Assembly: GCA_036503555.1 (NCBI GenBank)
Contig: DASXWQ010000085.1
Location: 62,001-126,000 of the forward strand
Origin: Actinocatenispora sp036503555
GTDB lineage: Bacteria; Actinomycetota; Actinomycetes; Mycobacteriales; Micromonosporaceae
Length of the DNA: 64,000 nt
Direction of reading: 5' to 3'
How positions within the stretch are numbered: position 1 is the stretch's first letter; each line of letters begins with the position of its first letter. This document shows positions 34,370 through 43,200 of the stretch, piece after piece. The notes under the pieces were generated by a model, which did not search any database, had not been told where the DNA came from, and saw only the letters and a list, made by a program, of their open reading frames with translations. The translations under genes and the position numbers were made by a program.

Positions 34370-35062
34370 TCAGGCCGGGCGGGGGAGCGCGTCGAGCAGT
34401 CGCCGGACGGTACCGGCGTCGCCGGTGACGGTGACCCGCCCGTCGGCGATCGCGTCGGCCAGGGAGACCCGGCGGGTGAGGACGGCGGCGAAGGTGGCCG
34501 TGTCGGTGTCGACCGTGGCGTCGGGTGACGCGGCCTCGCCGCGTTGGACCGCCAGCTGTCCGCCGTCGGCGCGTACGGCGAAGGTGTCCGCGTCGAAGCG
34601 GATCGTCCAGCTCGCGGCCAGGTCGCGGCCGAGCTCGGCGTCGAAGTCGCCGCGCAGCGCCAGCATGAGCGCGTCGACACCGAGATGGGCGTCCAGGTCG
34701 CGGGACGGCGACTGGCGGCCCCAGCGGCCGAGCTCGATCAGGACGGGTTCGAGTCGCTGCCCCCACTCGGTCAGCGCGTACACGGTGGTGCCGACCGGCG
34801 GCCCCAGGCGCCGTCGGGTCACGATGCCGGCGCGTTCGAGTGAGCGCAGCCGTTCGGAGAGCCGGTTGGGGCCGATGTGCGGCAGGCCGGCGCGCAGGTC
34901 GCTGAAGCGCTTCGGCCCGAAGAGGAGCTCTCGGACCACCAGCAGCGCCCAGCGCTCGCCGACCAGGTCCAGGGCGTGCGCCGCCGCGCACGCCTCGCCG
35001 TACGTCCGGGTGCCGTCCACGCGGCGCAGTCTACCCGGCCGCCGGTACGGACACGGGCTCAT
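34370..35062 (-). CDS. HxlR-type regulator with C-terminal SCP2-like domain
   Basis: The 230-residue product has an HxlR winged helix (about 15-115: CAAAHALDLVGERWALLVVRELL, split here as CAAAHALDLVGERWALL and onward, then GPKRFSDLRAGLPHIGPN). A C-terminal domain of about 100 residues has the sterol-carrier-like WTIRFDADTFAVRADGG. A TACAAT -10 element at 35074-35079 on this strand puts the transcript start close to the ATG at 35062, suggesting a leaderless message. A GTG at 35020 is the alternative start. It is divergent from the NmrA-like reductase and probably controls it. Confidence 0.85.
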   Translation of the reverse strand: MSPCPYRRPGRLRRVDGTRTYGEACAAAHALDLVGERWALLVVRELLFGPKRFSDLRAGLPHIGPNRLSERLRSLERAGIVTRRRLGPPVGTTVYALTEWGQRLEPVLIELGRWGRQSPSRDLDAHLGVDALMLALRGDFDAELGRDLAASWTIRFDADTFAVRADGGQLAVQRGEAASPDATVDTDTATFAAVLTRRVSLADAIADGRVTVTGDAGTVRRLLDALPRPA

Positions 35063-35135
35063 CTAGTTCCGATATTGTACTTAGCGGTTTGACAACGTAA
35101 CCTCAACGCGTTCGAACGTCATCGAGGAGGACGTG

Positions 35136-36032
35136 ATGATCCTGATCACCGGGGCCACCGGGCGGCCGGGCGCCGCGACCGTGCGGGAGCTCGCGCGCCG
35201 CGGCACCCCCGTCCGGGCGCTCGTCCGGGACCCGGCCCGAGCCACCGACATCGCCGCGCTGCCCGGCGTGGAGCCGGTCGTCGGCGACATGCTGTGGCCG
35301 GAGACGCTGGAGGGGGCACTCGACGGCGTCGACCGGGTGCTGATGATCTCCAGCGCCGGCCCGCAGATGCTGGAGACCCAGGCCACCTTCATCGACGCGG
35401 CGCGCCGGGCCGGGGTGCGGCACCTGGTGAAACTGTCCGGCGACGACGGCCAGCCCGGCTTCGACCCCGAGCGGTTCCGCTCCACCCGCAGCCACGAGCA
35501 GATCCAGCGGTACCTGGAGGCGTCCGGCCTGGTGTGGACGACGTTGCGGCCCAGCCAGTTCATGCAGGTGTACCTGGAGGAGGCGCCGGACATCGTCCGC
35601 GCCGGCGAGCTCCGGCTGCCGCTCGGCGACACCGCCCTCGCCCCGATCGACGTCGAGGACATCGGCCGCATCGCGTACGCGGTGCTGACGACGGCCGGAC
35701 ACGAGGGCCGGACGTACCGGATGACCGGGCCCGAGTCGCTGGGCATGGCCGAGATCGCCGGCCACATCGCCACCGCGACCGGCCGGCCCGTCCGGTACGT
35801 CGACGTGCCGCCCGCCACGAAGCGGGCCGAGTGGCTCGCCGCCGGTTATCCGCCGCCGCGCGCCGAGGCGTTCACGCAGCTGTTCGCCGAACGACGCCGG
35901 CACGCCGCGGCCCGCGTCGACCTCTCCACGCACCGGCTGGTCGGCGTCGAACCCACGTCGTTCGCGACGTTCGCCGGCCGCCACGCCGCGGCGTTCCGCG
36001 GTCAGGACACCTACCGGGCCACCCCCGCCTGA
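35136..36032 (+). CDS. NmrA-like NAD(P)-binding reductase
   Basis: The 298-residue product opens with the Rossmann motif MILITGATGRPGAATVREL and has HLVKLSGDDG and TTLRPSQFMQ, matching the NmrA/QOR2-type atypical SDR family. The ATG has an AGGAGG box; a GTG one codon earlier is too close to that box. HxlR-controlled NmrA-type reductases often respond to electrophiles or quinones. The actual substrate is unknown. Confidence 0.9.
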   Translation: MILITGATGRPGAATVRELARRGTPVRALVRDPARATDIAALPGVEPVVGDMLWPETLEGALDGVDRVLMISSAGPQMLETQATFIDAARRAGVRHLVKLSGDDGQPGFDPERFRSTRSHEQIQRYLEASGLVWTTLRPSQFMQVYLEEAPDIVRAGELRLPLGDTALAPIDVEDIGRIAYAVLTTAGHEGRTYRMTGPESLGMAEIAGHIATATGRPVRYVDVPPATKRAEWLAAGYPPPRAEAFTQLFAERRRHAAARVDLSTHRLVGVEPTSFATFAGRHAAAFRGQDTYRATPA

Positions 36033-36041
36033 CCCTGTGCC

Positions 36042-36063
36042 GGGCCGTCCGCGCGGGCGGCCC
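36042..36063. terminator. hairpin between convergent genes
   Basis: GGGCCGTCC and GGGCGGCCC pair with one wobble position around a GCGC loop-side spacer of four bases. It lies just after the NmrA-like gene and before the end of the third DUF1048 gene, so it may stop transcription from both sides. Confidence 0.5.
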
Positions 36064-36069
36064 GGGCCG

Positions 36070-36398
36070 CTACTTCTCGGTCTGGCGCCGGAGTTCCGGC
36101 TGATGGACTGCTGGTAGATGTCCGCGTAGGTTGGCGTGTCCCGCACCAGGTCGTCGCAGAACGCCGCGACGTCGGTGCCGACGAGTTCCAGGACTCCCGT
36201 ACCGGCCGCCACGCCCTGCTCGAAGAAGTCGAGGAGTCCCGGGAGCAGGGTCCCGTCCGTCAGCCCGACCGGTCCGATCTTGAAGAAGTACTTCTGGATC
36301 TCCTGGTAGACGATCTGGTAGTCGCGCGGGAGCGCCTTGACCCGCGCCATGTGCGCCCGCCACTGCTTCTTGCCCTCGATGATGTCCTGGATGCCCAC
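36070..36398 (-). pseudogene. third DUF1048 protein, C-terminus frameshifted
   Basis: A GTG at 36398 with GGGAGG upstream starts a typical DUF1048 protein (KKQWRAHMARVKALPRDYQ, then ELVGTDVAAFCDDLV, YADIYQQSISR). At about 36093 one G seems to be missing. The expected ending ELRRQTEK and its TAG at 36070-36072 are in the next frame. As written the frame runs on, antisense to the reductase gene, to 35103. The indel lies in a GG run and could be a sequencing error. It follows the second DUF1048 gene after one base. Confidence 0.65.
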
Positions 36399-36399
36399 G

Positions 36400-36756
36400 T
36401 CAGCCTCCCAACCGTCCCAGCTTCTTCGCGACGTTCCTGTTGAGCTGCTCGCGCCACCGGTCCCGGTAGCTCCGGGCGCCCTCACCGCCGGCCAGCGCCG
36501 CGCAGAAGCCCGCGACGTCGTCACCGAGTACCTCGTGAACGCTCTGCCCCTCGGCCGCCGTCTGTTCGAGCAACCCCAGGGCACCGTCGAGGATCGGCAT
36601 CAGGTTGCGGCCGGTGAAGTTCCCGTACGGAAAGAGGTTGGCCTTGATCTGCTCCCACGCCGCCTGGTAGTCGGCCGGCAGCTCCCCGGCGCGCGCCTCG
36701 AACGCCTTCCACTCCCTGGTGAGATCGCTTCCCGTGATGGTCTCCCAGAAGTTCAT
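36400..36756 (-). CDS. DUF1048 family protein
   Basis: The 118-residue product is a helical cytoplasmic protein with DLTREWKAFEARAGELPADYQ at its start and EVLGDDVAGFCAAL near 80-93, as in other DUF1048 members. An AAGGAGGG box precedes the ATG. Such proteins are encoded next to PadR regulators and ABC exporters in many actinobacteria; their role is unknown, possibly as accessory or adaptor proteins of the exporter. It is one of three copies in this operon. Confidence 0.85.
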   Translation of the reverse strand: MNFWETITGSDLTREWKAFEARAGELPADYQAAWEQIKANLFPYGNFTGRNLMPILDGALGLLEQTAAEGQSVHEVLGDDVAGFCAALAGGEGARSYRDRWREQLNRNVAKKLGRLGG

Positions 36757-36798
36757 CGCTCACCCTCCTTGCGCTTGTCGGTCCAGGCCGGGACGTGC

Positions 36799-37566
36799 CT
36801 AGGAGATCTTGCGGCGGTAGATGACCGTCGCGCCGGCGAACGACACGACGAGGATGCCGACCATCCAGGCGAGGGCGATCCAGATGTCGTCGCTGACCGG
36901 CCGCTGCGTGAACAGGTCGCGGATCGTGTTGACGATGGGTGTGACGGGCTGGTTCTCGGCGAACCAGCGCACCGGGCCCGGCATGGTGTTCGTGGGTACG
37001 AACGCCGAACTGATGAACGGCAGGAAGATCAGCGGGTAGGAGAACGCGCTCGCACCGGAGATCGACTTCGCGGTGAGGCCGGGGATGACGGCGACCCAGG
37101 TCAACGCGAGGGTGAACAGGACCAGGATGCCCGCGACCGCCAGCCACGCCCACACGCTCGCGCTGGTACGGAAGCCCATGAGCAGCGCGACGGCGAAGAC
37201 CACCACGAGCGAGATGACGTTGGCGACGAGCGACGTCAGCACGTGCGACCACAACACGCCGGAGCGCGCGATCGGCATGGACTGGAACCGACCGAAGATC
37301 CCCGTGGTCATGTCGGTGAAGAGCCGGAACGCCGTGTACGAGATGCCCGAGGCGATCGTCATGAGCAGGATGCCCGGCAGCAGGTAGCCCACGTACGTGC
37401 CGCTGCTGGCGCCGTGGCTGATCGCCCCGCCGAACACGTAGACGAACAGCAGCATCATCGCGATCGGGATGATCGCGGTGGTGACGATGGTGTCCATGCT
37501 GCGCGTGACGTGTTTCAGCGAGCGCCCGGTGAGGACGGCGGTGTCGCCGATGACGTGCGTACTCAT
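36799..37566 (-). CDS. ABC-2 type permease (DrrB-like)
   Basis: The 255-residue product has six helices. It carries the ABC-2 family segment LLPGILLMTIASGISYTAFRL and a C-terminal loop WFAENQPVTPIVNTIRDLF typical of DrrB-type drug or lipid exporters. Its ATG overlaps the ATPase stop (ATGA), so the two are made together. Confidence 0.92.
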   Translation of the reverse strand: MSTHVIGDTAVLTGRSLKHVTRSMDTIVTTAIIPIAMMLLFVYVFGGAISHGASSGTYVGYLLPGILLMTIASGISYTAFRLFTDMTTGIFGRFQSMPIARSGVLWSHVLTSLVANVISLVVVFAVALLMGFRTSASVWAWLAVAGILVLFTLALTWVAVIPGLTAKSISGASAFSYPLIFLPFISSAFVPTNTMPGPVRWFAENQPVTPIVNTIRDLFTQRPVSDDIWIALAWMVGILVVSFAGATVIYRRKIS

Positions 37567-38366
37567 GGTCGGTTCCCTTTCTGCGCCGGGGTGGCCGCGG
37601 TCTTTCCGTCGTCGCCGACGAGGGCGAGGAACACGTCTTCGAGGCTCGGCTGCTTCTCGACGTACTCGACCTTGGCGGGCGGGAGCAGCTGCTTGAGCTC
37701 GGTGAGCGTGCCGTTCACGATGATCCGGCCCTGGTGGAGGATCGCGATCCGGTCGGCGAGGTGTTCGGCCTCGTCGAGGTACTGCGTGGTCAGCAGCACC
37801 GTCGTACCGCTCGCGGACAGTTCCTTGACGGCGTTCCACACCTCGATGCGGGCCTGCGGGTCGAGACCGGTCGTCGGCTCGTCGAGGAAGATGACCGGCG
37901 GATCCCCGATGAGGCTCATCGCGATGTCGAGCCGGCGCCGCATGCCGCCGGAGTAGGTCGCCACCTTCCGCGCGGCCGCGTCGGTCAGCGAGAAGCGCCT
38001 CAGCAGCTCGTCCGCGACCGAACGCGGCTTGGCGACGTGCCGCAACCGGGCCATCAGGACGAGGTTCTCGCGTCCGCTGAGGATCTCGTCGACGGCCGCG
38101 AACTGCCCGGTGAGGCTGATCGACTCGCGTACCTTCGCCGACTGCCGGGCGACGTCGAAGCCGTTCACGCCGGCGGTGCCGCCGTCGGCTCTCAACAGCG
38201 TGGACAGGATGTTCACGACGGTCGTCTTGCCCGCCCCGTTCGAACCGAGCAGCGCGAAGATGCTGCCGCGGGCGACGTCGAAGTCCACGCCCCGCAACAC
38301 ATCCAGCTCGCCGTACGACTTCGTCAGGCCCTGCACATGGATCGCGGGAGTCTGTTGTGTCGGCAT
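37563..38366 (-). CDS. ABC exporter ATP-binding protein (DrrA-like)
   Basis: The 267-residue product has Walker A GSNGAGKTT (41-49), signature YSGGMRRRLD (138-147), Walker B VIFLDEPTTGLDP (158-170), the H-loop region LLTTQYLDEAEHLAD and the C-terminal PSLEDVFLALVG typical of DrrA. It exports an unknown hydrophobic compound with the permease after it. Its ATG overlaps the stop of the upstream DUF1048 gene by one base. Confidence 0.94.
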   Translation of the reverse strand: MPTQQTPAIHVQGLTKSYGELDVLRGVDFDVARGSIFALLGSNGAGKTTVVNILSTLLRADGGTAGVNGFDVARQSAKVRESISLTGQFAAVDEILSGRENLVLMARLRHVAKPRSVADELLRRFSLTDAAARKVATYSGGMRRRLDIAMSLIGDPPVIFLDEPTTGLDPQARIEVWNAVKELSASGTTVLLTTQYLDEAEHLADRIAILHQGRIIVNGTLTELKQLLPPAKVEYVEKQPSLEDVFLALVGDDGKTAATPAQKGNRP

Positions 38367-38758
38367 CAGACCGTCCCCTCGTCGTCGGCTCCGGTGGTGT
38401 CTCCCGCGGCGCGGTTGACGTCGCGGATCAGGCGGTGGCGCGCCCGGGCGGGGGTGTACCCGCCGTCGGTGTAGTTCTCGGCGAACGTCCGCACGAACTC
38501 GACCGGGTCGTTCCCGACGATGTCGCGTACCGGTGTGCCGTCGGCCGCGGCCTGCTCGAACAGGTCCGCGAGGTCCTCGAACTGCGTCTCGATGCGTACC
38601 CCGTCCTTCGGCGCGAAGAGCATCAGGAACCGCTCGATCGCGTCGACCGCGAGGCGGTAGTCCTCCGGAAGCGCCCGGACACGCGCCTTGTACGCGCGCC
38701 ACCGCTTCTTGGGGCCGATGATCTTGGCAAGGATGCCGTTGTCGTCGGTGTCGGGCAT
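38366..38758 (-). CDS. DUF1048 family protein
   Basis: The 130-residue product has KKRWRAYKARVRALPEDYR near 17-35 and DIVGNDPVEFVRTFAENY near 79-96, the same two landmarks as the copies at 36400 and 36070. It lies two bases after the PadR stop and overlaps the ATPase gene by one base. It is the first DUF1048 copy, and the most divergent in its glycine- and aspartate-rich tail. Confidence 0.86.
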   Translation of the reverse strand: MPDTDDNGILAKIIGPKKRWRAYKARVRALPEDYRLAVDAIERFLMLFAPKDGVRIETQFEDLADLFEQAAADGTPVRDIVGNDPVEFVRTFAENYTDGGYTPARARHRLIRDVNRAAGDTTGADDEGTV

Positions 38759-38760
38759 GG

Positions 38761-39090
38761 TTACTTGCTCCCCTCTCGGAGCTGTTCGAGTCGTGCGGTG
38801 AGGAAGTCCCAGGTCTTCCAGAAGCCGGTGAGGTACTCCCGTCCCTGGGTGTTGAGGGAGTACACCTTGCGCGGCGGTCCCTTCTCCGACGGGACCTTCT
38901 CCACGTCGACCAGTCCGTTCCGCTCGACCCGGACCAGCAGCGCGTAGATGGTGCCTTCGGCGATGTCGGTGAAGCCGCGGTCGCGCAGCCACGCCGTGAT
39001 CTCGTAGCCGTACGCCGGCCGCGTGGACAGGACCGCGAGGACGATGCCCTCCAGAGTCCCCTTGAGCATCTCGGTCGCCTGGTTGCCCAT
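38761..39090 (-). CDS. PadR family transcriptional regulator
   Basis: The 109-residue product is a compact PadR winged helix: MLKGTLEGIVLAVLS, then AYGYEITAWL, EGTIYALLVRVERNGLV and PRKVYSLNTQGREYL, with a short C-terminal dimerisation helix. It is the first gene of the DUF1048/ABC operon and should repress it by binding the repeat at 39119-39157. PadR proteins usually release on binding the exported drug-like compound. Confidence 0.93.
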   Translation of the reverse strand: MGNQATEMLKGTLEGIVLAVLSTRPAYGYEITAWLRDRGFTDIAEGTIYALLVRVERNGLVDVEKVPSEKGPPRKVYSLNTQGREYLTGFWKTWDFLTARLEQLREGSK

Positions 39091-39118
39091 GGATGCCTGC
39101 CCTCTACTTGGTGTCGCT

Positions 39119-39157
39119 GACTACCGGTAGATAGTAGCGCCGACTACTAGTAGATAG
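39119..39157 (-). promoter_or_regulatory. two-copy PadR operator
   Basis: GACTACCGGTAGATAG (39119-39134) and GACTACTAGTAGATAG (39142-39157) are 16-base direct repeats differing at two central bases. Each contains a CTAC/GTAG inverted core. They are 23 bases apart start to start, about two helical turns, just upstream of the padR start. The position is ideal for autorepression by PadR dimers. Confidence 0.8.
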
Positions 39158-39291
39158 CAACACTGAATACCGGGCCGCGGGTTCCTCTCGCGGCCCGTGC
39201 CGGGGACGGCGCCGGCGGACGCGTCACGCGTACGCCGGAGCTGGCTCACGTGGTGACGATGGCGTTCGGCACGTCGTGGGAGCGGTGGGGG

Positions 39292-39630
39292 CTAGGCGAT
39301 GGCGGCGATGCCGGCCAGGATGAGGTCGACGCCGGCGAGGAACTGCTCACGGTCGTCGTGCTCGCGCAGGTCGTCCGCCAGCTGCCGGACGAACGGGTAC
39401 TCCGCGGGGTCGAGCCGGGTCCAGCGCGCGGCGACGCTCGCGAGGAACGCCGACCGGTCCGGGTCGCCGGTGTGCAGGCGGGCGTTCGCGGTGTTCTGTC
39501 CGGCGACCCCGAGGACGTGGTTCACGAGGGCGGACACGGAGTCGAACCCGCGCCCGCGCGGATACGCCGAGCGCTTCCAGCTGGCCGCCGATGCCCTCGA
39601 AGAGCTGGAGCATCGCGGGCCGCCACGGTT
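39292..39630 (-). pseudogene. C-terminal fragment of a TetR regulator
   Basis: The - strand encodes the ligand-binding end of a tetracycline-repressor-like TetR: AMLQLFEGIGGQLEALGVS, then after an indel near 39555 FDSVSALVNHVLGVAGQN, LDPAEYPFVRQLADDL and a TAG at 39292-39294. The helix-turn-helix half is gone. It abuts a fragment of an FAD monooxygenase on the opposite strand, so a deletion removed the divergent promoter region and both N-termini. Confidence 0.78.
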
Positions 39631-39835
39631 CGCGGGGGAGTCCGCCGAGTGGATCGGTGCGATCGACTTCGGCGACGCCGCAGGGGCGGCCGCCCGGATC
39701 GCGGCCGAGTTCGACGGCTGGGCGCCGGAACTCACCGCGCTGATCACCGACGCCGACACCCCGCCGGTGCCGCGGACGATCCACGCGCTCCCGGACGGGC
39801 ACGTCGAGTTCTTCACCGGCGCGCTGACGGCCTGA
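39631..39835 (+). pseudogene. internal fragment of a TetX-like FAD monooxygenase
   Basis: About 60 codons read WIGAIDFGDAAGAAARIAAE, FDGWAPELTALITDADT, then PVPRTIHALPDGH. The WAPELxxLI segment is typical of aromatic-ring/TetX-type FAD monooxygenases and precedes the second FAD motif, which is missing here. The frame ends after FFTGALTA, which does not belong to the family. The N-terminal FAD domain is lost at the junction with the TetR fragment. Confidence 0.65.
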
Positions 39836-40136
39836 GCGGCCGGCGTCGGTGGCTACGGCGCAGCGGGGCAGGAGGTCGTGGGGCCGGGATCCCGTTCGCT
39901 GTCGGACGCCCGGGGACGGTCACCCCGTCGGCGCCCGGGGTCGGTTCGGTGTCGTCGAACCGCAGCCGGATGCCGGCCGGCAGCGCCTTCAGCGCGTCGC
40001 GTACGGTCTCCGACTCGGCGACAAGGACACTGCCGCGGTAGATGCGGAACGACATGCCGCGCAGCCCGCCGTACTCGAGGCCGCGGGTGTCGATGTGGAC
40101 CCGCCAGACTCCGTCGGCGCTGCACAGGGATCTCAC
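39813..40136 (-). CDS. small hypothetical protein
   Basis: The 107-residue product starts at a GTG at 40136. Residues 1-65 look like a compact strand-rich domain (VWRVHIDTRGLEYGGLRGMS, FRIYRGSVLVAESETV, LPAGIRLRFDD). The remaining tail is proline- and arginine-rich, and its end overlaps the monooxygenase fragment on the other strand, so the original end may be lost. No ribosome site is obvious. It is 119 bases downstream of the BTAD regulator gene. No family recognised. Confidence 0.45.
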   Translation of the reverse strand: MRSLCSADGVWRVHIDTRGLEYGGLRGMSFRIYRGSVLVAESETVRDALKALPAGIRLRFDDTEPTPGADGVTVPGRPTANGIPAPRPPAPLRRSHRRRPLRPSARR

Positions 40137-40255
40137 ATACTCGACGGTAGACAGGTGCCTGACGTGCGGGAACCCGCGAACGTCCCGGTGCCGTGACCTG
40201 CTCGTCGACCGCCGATGGCCCGTTCGTCCGTCGCCGGATGGTGGCACGGGAGCGG

Positions 40256-43200
40256 TCAGGTGTCGACGGTGACGCCGGGCGACGACAGTGTGGCCGGCGC
40301 GCCGGCCCAGTGGGGTGCCCGCCACAGCGTGGCGGTCGCGGCCGCCCTGGCGAAATGGGTCTCGGCGGCCTGCTCGTGACCGAGGTGTTCGGCGAGGGTA
40401 CCGAGCGTGTGGGCCACGGGGCGGGTGGCCAGCGACAGGCTGGACGCGCCGCCGAGCGGCGTCAGGCGGTACGGCAGGAGCGCCGTGTACGTGTCCGCCG
40501 CGGCGTCGCGCTCGTCCAGGGCGATCGCCGCCATCGCCCGGAACGTCGCGAACAGCGTGAAGAAGCAGTCGCGCCGGATCGGTGTGGCCCGGGCACGCAC
40601 GTGGTGGGCCTCCTCGACGCGGCCCGCCGTGGCGAGGGCGAAGGCGTGCAGGTCCGCGAGCACGCTCGCGTTGGCGTGCAGGCGTTCGGTCAACGCGAGG
40701 AGGTCGTCGGTACGCCGCTGGTCGAGCCGGATCAGCACCTGGGCCATGCGCTGGTAGGCCGCGCCGTGTGGCGAGCCCTGGCGGGCCATGCGCTCGCCCG
40801 CGGCGGCGTAGCGTCGCTCGGCGTCGTCGAAGTCGCCCCGGATGTGGGCGAACATGGCCAGCGCGATCTCGCCGACGTCGACCAGCTCCGGCAGCCGGTA
40901 CGTGCGGGCCAGTTCGAGGTTCTCGTGTACCAGCCGCAGCGCCGTGTCCGGGTCGTCGGCGGCCGCGGCGGCGCGTGCCTGCACGATCCGGCCGTAGCAC
41001 TGGTAGCCGGGCAGATCCCGGGTCTCACCGAGCCGTACCAGCTCGGCGCCGAGCTCGGCCTTCGCCGGCCACTCCAGGTCGGCGTCCAGCTCGCGGGACA
41101 GGGTGGCCAGGGTCTGTGCGCGGAGTGCGGCGTCGCCGTACCGCTCGGCCAGCGCCACGGCCTGCTCCGCCGCCGCCCGGGCGTCCGGGTTGCCGTTGTC
41201 GGCCCGCTCGACGGCGTACGCGTCCAGCAGTCGGCTGCGCCCCACCGGGTCCAGGTCGGTACGTCGCAGCAGCCGGGTGAGCAGGGCGGTCACCGGCTCG
41301 TCCGTCGTCGCGTACGGGCGGGTCTGCCACGGGGTCGGCTCGGTCCATGCGGTGAAGGCCGCGACGACGAGATCCTCGCGGCCGGCGGCCCCGGCACGGT
41401 CCACGGCGCGCTGCCGGGTGGCCCGGGCCGCGCCGACCGCACCGGCGCGAACCTGCGCCCGGAGCAAGCGTCCGAACAGCGCCGCCCGCTCGTCGTCCCG
41501 CCGGTTGCCGTCGGGCAGCCGGTCGAGGTTGGCCAACGCGTTGCCGAGCAGGGTGCAGGCGGTGTCGTGCGCGTAGCCGCGTTCGGCCAGGTCCGCCGCC
41601 CGGACGCAGTAGTCGACGGCCTTCGCCGCGGTGGCGGTGGACGCGGCGTGCGCGTAGTGGTGGGCGAGTGCGGGGATGTCGCCGGGGGCGACCCGCTCCA
41701 GTGCGGCCGCGATCCTGGCGTGCATCCGCCGCGCCCGCAGGCTGCTGAGGTCGGCGAGCATGGTGTCGCGGACCAGAGAGTGCACGAACCGCACCCGACC
41801 GGACGCCGGTTCGTCCAGCAGGCCGGCGATGAGGCCCGCCTCCAGCGCGTCGAGTACCCCGGCCTCGTCCGTGTCGGCCGCCTCGACGAGCACCTCGACC
41901 TCGACCTCCCGGCCCGCCGCCGCGGCCAGCCGCAGTACCGACACGGCCGCCTCGGGCAGCCGGGCCAGTCGGCGCCGGAGTACGTCGCGGACACCGTCGG
42001 GCACCTCCGACACCGCCACCAGCGCCCCTTCGCTGTTGAGCAGCCGCAGGCTTTCCTTGACGTAGAAGGGATTCCCGCCGGTACGTTCGGTCAGTGCGGT
42101 CACCGTCGCGGTGTCCACGGGGAACCGGCAGCCCGCCTCGACCATCCTCGCTACCGCCGGCTCGGGCAGGCCGCCCAGCGCCAGCCGGCGCGGCGAGTGC
42201 CGGGCCAGTACGGCCAGGGTCTCGGCGAGCCGCCCGTCCGCGTCCTCCGGGCGAAGTGCGGCCACCACGAGTACCGGCGCGTTCGTGAGGCCGGCGACGG
42301 CCGCGGTCAGCAGCCCGAGCGTCTGGCTGTCCGCCCAGTGCAGGTCGTCGATGAGCAGCGCGACCGGTCGGCGTACCGCCGCGGCGGCGAGCCAGGTGAT
42401 CACCGCGCGCTGGAGCCGGAACCGGCCCGCGGTGCTGTCCGCCGCGGGCTGAACGGTGTCCGGCTCCATCAGCGGTGCCAGGGCGGCGGCGGCCGCCGCC
42501 GGTGCCGGTTCGACGCCGGCCAGCTGGCCCAGCGCCTCGGCCCACGGCCAGGCCGGCGGTGCTTCCTCGGCCTCGACGCACCGCCCGGTCGCGACCAGCC
42601 AGCCGGTGGCCGCCAGGTCGTGGGCCAGCCGGGCGAGCAGCTCCGACTTGCCGGCGCCGGCCTCACCGCTCACCAGCGCGGTCCGGCCGCCGCCGGTGGT
42701 CTCGCCGGCGAGCTCGGTGAGCGCGGCCAACTCGGCGTCCCGGCCCACGAAGGGGACCTCGGTCGCCGGGCCGACCGGCACCGGCGGCAGCGACGCCGGG
42801 CGCGCCGGTGTCACCGTCCGGAGTACCTCGCCGCGCTGGGTCAGGATCGCCGCTTCCAGGTCGCGCAGCGCCGGCCCCGGGTCGAGACCGAGCTCCTCGG
42901 TGAGCATCGACCTGGCCCGGCGTACCGCGTCGAGCGCGTCGGCCTGGCGACCGCTGCCCCACAGCGCGAGTGCGAGCAGGCGCCAACCCTCCTCCCGCAG
43001 CGGCGCGTCCCGGGTGAGCAGTTCGGCCTCGGTGACCGCGGCCGGGGCGTCGCCGGCGTTCACGAGGCAATTCACCCGGAGCTCCCGGCCGGTGTGACGC
43101 AGGTCGGTCAGCATCTGGGCCGGGGCCCGGGCCCACGGTTCGTCCACGAACTCGGCGAACGCCGGGCCCCGCCACAGCGCCAGCGCCTCGTCCAACGGCG

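Noticed and set aside
36337..37956. A 539-codon + strand frame
   Set aside because: It is antisense to the DUF1048, permease and ATPase genes, which have clear motifs on the - strand.
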